NCBI GenBank assembly: GCA_012513735.1
Contig: JAAZBR010000196.1
Location: 1 to 5,152 of the forward strand
Origin: Clostridiales bacterium
GTDB lineage: Bacteria; Bacillota; Clostridia; Christensenellales; Aristaeellaceae
DNA length: 5,152 nucleotides
Direction of reading: 5' to 3'
This document shows, one piece after another, positions 5,137 through 5,152 of this stretch. Position 1 is the first letter of the stretch, and every line of letters begins with the position of its first letter. The notes beneath the pieces were generated by a model. The model searched no databases and had not been told where the DNA came from. It worked only from the letters and a program-made list of their open reading frames with translations. Made by a program: the position numbers and the translations under genes.

Positions 5137-5152
5137 TCCCGCACGGAAGGCG

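Overview
The window looks like a chromosomal housekeeping segment from a GC-rich member of the Bacillota, most likely class Clostridia (Oscillospiraceae/Ruminococcaceae-like). The grounds are strong AAGGAGG-type ribosome binding sites, the Clostridia-style forms of PurA and of the short ArgRS, a secreted FMN-binding-type protein and a FlK-like hot-dog thioesterase. The family-level placement rests on protein style only. All five recognised genes lie on the minus strand, so the segment reads from right to left.

Layout from right (upstream) to left (downstream): a pair of back-to-back promoters at the right edge (5086-5136), one driving the thioesterase gene leftward and one firing rightward out of the window; a FlK-family thioesterase gene (4659-5057); a 93-base gap holding a promoter for argS; argS (2856-4565), closely followed by dapF (2007-2843; 12-base gap, so probably one mRNA); a GC-rich hairpin just after dapF; a 195-base gap that must hold the purA leader but where I find no convincing promoter; purA (531-1811); a 392-base gene-free stretch; and the first 46 codons of a gene for an exported FMN-binding-like protein that runs off the left edge (1-138).

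The gene-free stretch 139-530 is the most interesting part. It contains a 162-base imperfect palindrome (338-499) whose nested inverted repeats all share one centre near base 418 and whose ends are ATACTGAT/ATCAGTAT. It resembles a non-coding MITE-like or REP-like element. It lies between the purA stop codon and a good rho-independent terminator (298-326). Left of that are a 14-base perfect palindrome (261-274), a promoter (189-217) for the FMN-binding-like gene and a 7-bp hairpin directly before its ribosome binding site.

The genes cover purine nucleotide synthesis (purA), lysine/peptidoglycan precursor synthesis (dapF), tRNA charging (argS), acyl-CoA hydrolysis of unknown specificity (thioesterase) and an extracytoplasmic flavin-related protein. 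They share no single pathway. I see no new multi-gene system, phage, transposase gene, CRISPR array or RNA gene. The long plus-strand open frames opposite purA, dapF and argS look like antisense shadows.
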